Source: Flavobacterium sp. N502540
GTDB lineage: Bacteria > Bacteroidota > Bacteroidia > Flavobacteriales > Flavobacteriaceae
Reading direction: 5' to 3'
Length of the DNA stretch: 64,000 nucleotides
Assembly: GCF_025947365.1 (NCBI RefSeq)
Contig: NZ_CP110012.1
Coordinates: 186,001-250,000 of the forward strand
Shown here: positions 60,010 through 64,000 of the stretch, in pieces
Numbering within the stretch: position 1 is the stretch's first letter
Layout of the letters: each line of letters begins with the position of its first letter
Notes under the pieces: model-generated
The model's database searches: none
The model's input: the letters and a program-made list of their open reading frames with translations, nothing else
Told to the model about the DNA's origin: nothing
Made by a program: the position numbers and the translations under genes

Positions 60010-62025
60010 ATGAAGAGATTCTTTGAGAAAAAACAAAAACACATTCTATTCGTCCTTGTCGCTTTTTGCTCCATAATAGGTAAAACATTTTCGCAGGAAG
60101 ACCGTCGCTGGCAAATCAATCCGGACGGAACTATTTCCTGGCAGATCAGTAACAACATTCCGCATGACGATCATATTGAAATGAGTGGTAAAAAAATCTC
60201 CTGTGTTCTAAGGTATGGCGTTGCGGCGGATGGTTCGTTCCATGCTACCCGCAGTTTGGTCTGGCCCATGCTCAGAACCATCCCTAATAATACTCATGCC
60301 AGTTTAACACGAAGGTTTGTACAGGACGGATTTAATTTGGTCACCGTAAACTACAAACCGATTGTGGCAGAAAAGGTGACTTCACTAACTCTGGACGGAA
60401 CATTGCATGTTAAGAGTAAAGTCGGTAATACACTGGAATTGACCCGACAATTTTTCCCGTCGACAACTTTAGCCGGTTATTGTGAAATTTATACCCTTAA
60501 AAACATATCCGAAAAAACCTGTGTTGTAGAAATTCCAAAATCGAATACCGTTTATACCACAGATTCGGCAAAAGGAACGGAAGGCAGTTATGCTTTGCAT
60601 GTTGACCTCGCTAATTCCGGGAGTTTTAATCTTAAGACCAATGAAGTCGTTCGTTTTTCTGTTTTCTACTCGGGTGTCAAAACAAACGAGCAGGTTCCTG
60701 TTGTAAATGCCGAAGAAGAAAAAGAAAAACGTACCCAATTCATTAATCAAATATGGAGTAAACTGATCTTAGAAACGCCGGATCCCGTTTTAAATACTGA
60801 ATTTGCCTTTGCTAAAATCAGAGCTTCCGAAAGTATTTTTGAAACCAAAGGCGGTCCTATGCATGGTCCGGGAGGAGAATCTTACTATGCTGCTATCTGG
60901 GCCAATGATCAGGCTGAATATATAGGTCCGTTTTTTCCTTTTTTAGGATATGAATATGGTAATCGGGCCTCCTTAAATGCTTATTTGCAATTTGCAAAAT
61001 TTATGAACAAAGAATACCAACCTATTCCGAGTTCGATTGTAGCCGAAGGAACTGATATTTGGGCCGGGGCCGGTGATCGTGGCGATGGTGCTATGATTGC
61101 TTATGGAGCTTCGCGTTATGCGCTTTCGAGAGGAAATGCAGATGAAGCCAAACAATTATGGCCCTTGATCGAATGGTGCCTGGAATATTGCCATAGAAAA
61201 TTAAATTCTGATGGTATTGTAACATCCGATTCTGATGAACTTGAAGGCCGTCTTCCTGCCGGAAAGGCCAATTTAAACACCTCTTCTTTATATTATGATG
61301 CTTTGAATTCTGCTGTTTATTTGGGTAAAGCTTTAGGAAAAAACGAAGCACAGCTTAAAACCTATAAAGCAGAAGCTGAAAAATTAAAGGCAGCTATTGA
61401 GAAGTATTTCGGGACTAAAGTCGAAGGTTTTGAAACCTACAAATACTACAAAGAAAATGATATTCTAAGAGCCTGGATCTGTACCCCGCTCGCGATGGGT
61501 ATTTACGACCGAAAAGAAGGAACTATAAACGCCTTATTCTCGCCAAGGTTATGGACAAAAGATGGTCTTGCCAGTATTGCGGGTGACAAAATTTTCTGGG
61601 ATCGTTCGACTTTGTATGCTCTAAGAGGCGTTCTCGCCGCTGGTGAAACAGACAAAGCACTGGATTTTCTGCATTACTATTCCAACCGTCGTTTGTTAGG
61701 GGATCATGTTCCCTACCCTGTAGAAGCCTATCCCGAAGGTGATCAGCGTCATCTTTCAGCAGAAAGCGGATTGTATTGCCGAATTTTCACCGAAGGATTG
61801 TTTGGTATCCGACCTACAGCTCTGAACTCGTTTCACTTCACTCCACGTCTTCCTAAATCCTGGCCCATGATGAAATTGCGCCACATCAATGCATTTGAAC
61901 ATGATTTTGATATTACAGTGGAAAGAGTCGATAAAAAACTAAAAATAACAATCTCTGAAGGCAAAAAAACAATCGTTAAGAAAGTTATCAAAGACGGAAG
62001 TACAGTCAATATCAATCTTCAATAA
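60010..62025 (+). CDS. secreted six-hairpin (alpha/alpha)6 glycosidase-like protein
   Basis: 671 aa. A signal peptide (about 1-29, TFSQ) precedes a beta-sandwich N-domain (30-245) and an alpha-helical barrel domain (about 260-600) with GPMHGPGGESYYAAIWANDQAEYIGPF, VAEGTDIWAGAGDRGDGAMIAYGASRYAL and FWDRSTLYALRGVLAAG. Asp and Glu in the WANDQAEY and SDSDELEGRL segments are candidate catalytic acids. It resembles GH116/GH15-like or rhamnosidase-type enzymes, but the family is not settled by eye. It lies next to the GH36 gene. Confidence 0.6.
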   Translation: MKRFFEKKQKHILFVLVAFCSIIGKTFSQEDRRWQINPDGTISWQISNNIPHDDHIEMSGKKISCVLRYGVAADGSFHATRSLVWPMLRTIPNNTHASLTRRFVQDGFNLVTVNYKPIVAEKVTSLTLDGTLHVKSKVGNTLELTRQFFPSTTLAGYCEIYTLKNISEKTCVVEIPKSNTVYTTDSAKGTEGSYALHVDLANSGSFNLKTNEVVRFSVFYSGVKTNEQVPVVNAEEEKEKRTQFINQIWSKLILETPDPVLNTEFAFAKIRASESIFETKGGPMHGPGGESYYAAIWANDQAEYIGPFFPFLGYEYGNRASLNAYLQFAKFMNKEYQPIPSSIVAEGTDIWAGAGDRGDGAMIAYGASRYALSRGNADEAKQLWPLIEWCLEYCHRKLNSDGIVTSDSDELEGRLPAGKANLNTSSLYYDALNSAVYLGKALGKNEAQLKTYKAEAEKLKAAIEKYFGTKVEGFETYKYYKENDILRAWICTPLAMGIYDRKEGTINALFSPRLWTKDGLASIAGDKIFWDRSTLYALRGVLAAGETDKALDFLHYYSNRRLLGDHVPYPVEAYPEGDQRHLSAESGLYCRIFTEGLFGIRPTALNSFHFTPRLPKSWPMMKLRHINAFEHDFDITVERVDKKLKITISEGKKTIVKKVIKDGSTVNINLQ

Positions 62026-62279
62026 AGCAAGCTCCAAATTACAAACGACTTCTTATTTCACAAAAACTTTGATGTACCGATCAGATTTCAACTGCTGGTT
62101 TTTAGTTCTACTTAATGTTTTGTTATTAAACGTCAGGTATTCATTCTCTCTGAATTGCAAAACATTAATTAGAATTGGTGTATCAAAGTATATGAACGTC
62201 AAAAGAGAAAACCCTACCATCTTGTGTTTTTTCTAAAATATTTACAAAAAAATTAACAAGCGAACCCGGCAAATAAAAA

Positions 62280-62287
62280 TATCTTTG
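62280..62287 (+). promoter_or_regulatory. promoter -7 box for the Cys-rich protein gene
   Basis: TATCTTTG lies only 9 bp before ATG 62297, so transcription would start within a few bases of the ATG. The upstream part of the longer frame (62285) overlaps the box and is rejected. Confidence 0.45.
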
Positions 62288-62296
62288 CCTTCAACT

Positions 62297-62650
62297 ATGA
62301 CAAAAAAGTTTTACATACTGCTATTCGTTACGATTGGTTTCCTGATGGGACCAACGTTTACGTATGCGCATGGAACAAAAAAAGAAATGTCATGTTGCAA
62401 AAAAGAATCCGCTGCAAAAGATTGTTGCAGCAAAAAAGATTCGAAAGACAAAAAACATGGCTGTGATAAGAGCTGCATGGGGAATTCCTGTACGCCAACC
62501 AGTAGCTGTGCTTTTTCGCCAATGGCAATCTTTCAGGTAGAAAACCATTCTCTTTTTGGTTTTTCTGAAAAAAAACAAACTTACTTTTATTCCGAAATCT
62601 TTATTTCTTCAGATTTCCGTTCGATCTGGCTTCCACCTAAAATAAGCTAG
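62297..62650 (+). CDS. secreted Cys/Lys-rich protein, probable metal binding
   Basis: 117 aa. A signal peptide (1-22, TYA-H) is followed by a compact Cys-rich part: EMSCCKKESAAKDCCSKKDSKDKKHGCDKSCMGNSCTPTSSC. Eleven or so Cys in 45 residues, with CC and CxxxC pairs, suggest binding of soft metals such as copper. The C-terminal part, about 40 residues, is hydrophobic with FSPMAIFQVENHSLFGF. The next two genes (HMA protein and thioredoxin) fit a metal-handling theme. Exact function unknown. Confidence 0.65.
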   Translation: MTKKFYILLFVTIGFLMGPTFTYAHGTKKEMSCCKKESAAKDCCSKKDSKDKKHGCDKSCMGNSCTPTSSCAFSPMAIFQVENHSLFGFSEKKQTYFYSEIFISSDFRSIWLPPKIS

Positions 62651-62811
62651 ATTTCTTTTGTGACAGCCAAAGGTCTGTCTTATCCAAAAGTCTTTTTTAA
62701 GGCTTAAATTCAAAACTATTTTTTAATCTTAATCTATTGCCAGAGATAGCTGTATTTGCTATAGTTTCTGCTATGCTTTAGGATTAATTCATCCAAAAAA
62801 AATTACATACA

Positions 62812-63192
62812 ATGAACTCAATAACAAAATTATTGATGGCAATGTCTCTATTACTATCAGTTACTTTCGCCAGCGCTCAAATTAAAAATAAAACCACTGA
62901 AAAAGTAAAAGTAAACGGTAACTGCAGCATGTGCAAAAAAGTGATCGAAACTGCCGCAAACGTTAATAAAGAAGCCAAAGTAATCTGGAACGAAGACACC
63001 AAAATCGCTACTATTACTTACGATGCTCAAAAAACGAATCTTGATTCCATTCTAAAACGCATAGCTGATGCAGGATACGATAATGAAAAATTTACGGCTC
63101 CAAATGCGGTTTATGACGAACTACATGGATGTTGTCAATACGACAGAGAACCAGGCGATAAAAAACAAAGTACTTCATCGTCACATCATTAA
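62812..63192 (+). CDS. secreted heavy-metal-associated (HMA) domain protein
   Basis: 126 aa. A signal peptide (1-21, SASA-Q) is followed by a single HMA domain: VKVNGNCSMCKKVIETAANVNKEAKVIWNEDTKIATITYDAQKTNLDSILKRIADAGYDNEKF. The metal site is CSMC (family GMxCxxC). A His-rich tail, STSSSHH, and Cys pair DELHGCCQYD may add ligands. Copper is the usual metal for such a domain. It likely passes metal in the periplasm. Confidence 0.8.
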   Translation: MNSITKLLMAMSLLLSVTFASAQIKNKTTEKVKVNGNCSMCKKVIETAANVNKEAKVIWNEDTKIATITYDAQKTNLDSILKRIADAGYDNEKFTAPNAVYDELHGCCQYDREPGDKKQSTSSSHH

Positions 63193-63256
63193 AAACCATT
63201 TTGTTCGTAACCTTTTTATTTAAAATCAATTGCGAGCAAACATAAAAAAAGAAATC

Positions 63257-63745
63257 ATGTTCAAAATAAAAAATATAATCACACTATTCACCCTTTTAGC
63301 TGTCGTTTCTATAACGAATGCACAAATAAAAGTAGGAGACAGTTTTCCGGATGTTCAACTGCAAAACAATAAGAATACTGCAACCAAACTAAATTCTTTC
63401 AAAGGAAAAACGGTTTTAGTAGACTTCTGGGCATCCTGGTGTGCTCCTTGTCGACTGGCCAACAAAAAGCTGGTTAAAATGTACGACCAATACAAAGATC
63501 AGAATTTTGAAATCGTTGGAATATCAATCGATAACGACAAAACAAAATGGTTGAAAGCCATTGAAAAAGACAAAATGAAACACCAGCAATTAATTGATCC
63601 AAAAGGTTTTGAAGCCAAAACAGCTCTGACTTTCGGAGTTGAAGCGCTGCCTTCTGCTTTTCTTTTTGATGCGTCAGGAAAACTAGTTGCCATCAATCCA
63701 ACAGAAGCTCAAATAATTGCTCAAATTAAAAAAAACAAAAAATAA
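63257..63745 (+). CDS. TlpA/ResA-like thioredoxin-fold protein
   Basis: 162 aa from ATG 63257; the longer frame (TTG 63230) adds nine residues before it. A signal peptide (1-23, TNA-Q) is followed by a thioredoxin fold with active site WASWCAPCR (about 61-69), then VGISIDNDKTKW and cis-Pro EALPSAFLFD (near 135). TlpA-like proteins reduce or isomerise cysteines in the periplasm, consistent with the Cys- and metal-rich proteins on both sides. Confidence 0.85.
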   Translation: MFKIKNIITLFTLLAVVSITNAQIKVGDSFPDVQLQNNKNTATKLNSFKGKTVLVDFWASWCAPCRLANKKLVKMYDQYKDQNFEIVGISIDNDKTKWLKAIEKDKMKHQQLIDPKGFEAKTALTFGVEALPSAFLFDASGKLVAINPTEAQIIAQIKKNKK

Positions 63746-63746
63746 G

Positions 63747-64000
63747 ATGAAAACTCTAAATATAAAATTCATAGCTCTTACACTTATCCTATTATTAACT
63801 GGTGTAAACTCGTACTCTCAAATTACAAAAGCCGAAATAATCGCAACGGGATTAACTTGTTCGATGTGTTCGAATGCCATAAACAAACAGTTAAAAGCTT
63901 TTACAGAAGTAGACAGTATCAGTACAGATTTAAATACCAATACGTTTACAGTCTATTTTAAAAAAGACAATTCATTGGAGCCTAAAGTCCTGAAAAAAGC
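63747..64000 (+). CDS. second HMA-domain protein, cut by the right edge
   Basis: The ATG at 63747 is one base beyond the thioredoxin stop. 84 codons are inside the window. A signal peptide (about 1-25, NSYS-Q) precedes an HMA domain with TGLTCSMCSNAINKQLKAF (CSMC), the same metal motif as the protein at 62812. It is probably co-transcribed with the thioredoxin gene. The C-terminus is outside the window. Confidence 0.75.
   Translation, partial: MKTLNIKFIALTLILLLTGVNSYSQITKAEIIATGLTCSMCSNAINKQLKAFTEVDSISTDLNTNTFTVYFKKDNSLEPKVLKK

Overview
The window looks like a chromosomal segment of a Flavobacterium-type member of the Bacteroidota. Supporting signs are AT-rich DNA, promoters with the TAnnTTTG box, almost no Shine-Dalgarno sequences, a T9SS-type C-terminal sorting domain on a secreted protease, a tmRNA encoding the tag GENNYALAA, and a mostly housekeeping gene set of flavobacterial type. 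Both strands are used and most genes stand alone or in short operons.

Left part (1-8.2 kb): a lipoprotein start cut by the window edge, tatD, then a candidate RNA-repair locus on the minus strand. Reading 5' to 3' on that strand it has two tandem ~70-bp repeats carrying a palindrome, a ~400-nt non-coding stretch with tRNA-like structures, a 746-aa protein with a RING-like zinc site and a TerD-like tail, and an RtcB RNA ligase. The palindrome upstream of the tRNA-like stretch also occurs twice upstream of rtcB. The tRNA-like stretch holds five copies of GGTCAA-N7-TTACTTC. One copy lies in a 45-nt insertion inside an otherwise complete tRNA-Arg(UCU)-like cloverleaf. In three others the variable N7 pairs with its own downstream partner. 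I regard this as the most interesting part of the window. An HD-domain protein and a WYL regulator follow on the plus strand.

8.4-15 kb is a fatty-acid beta-oxidation operon: MarR regulator, HAD/enoyl hydratase fusion, thiolase and acyl-CoA dehydrogenase. A four-helix-bundle (IVP-type) gene sits between the last two, among hairpin-forming repeats. 15-33 kb holds a chitinase, small secreted proteins, Cu/Zn SOD, a LETM1-like protein, carbonic anhydrase with a SulP transporter, divergent dps/oxyR, mnmD, ilvE, a sigma-factor cassette and secreted proteins of unknown role.

33-46.6 kb has kup, an RsmB-like methyltransferase, a double-glycine-leader peptide, a menE-like ligase with a CPBP protease, an ArsC-like reductase, a TonB-type outer-membrane protein, fumC, a dehydrogenase of the alanine dehydrogenase/PNT type and a serine hydrolase. 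46.8 kb is ssrA (tmRNA). 47.4-50 kb is a tight minus-strand operon (PhyH-type dioxygenase, a 50-codon gene, CDP-alcohol phosphotransferase, GtrA, DUF4833) preceded by an SDR gene.

51-64 kb holds an unknown 327-aa protein, two divergent secreted proteases with a 23-bp palindrome between them, an alpha-galactosidase, a six-hairpin-type glycosidase, and at the right edge a metal-related group (Cys-rich protein, HMA protein, TlpA-like thioredoxin and a second HMA protein cut by the window end). Several dispersed intergenic repeat families occur throughout. Function names come from motifs read by eye; no database search was run.
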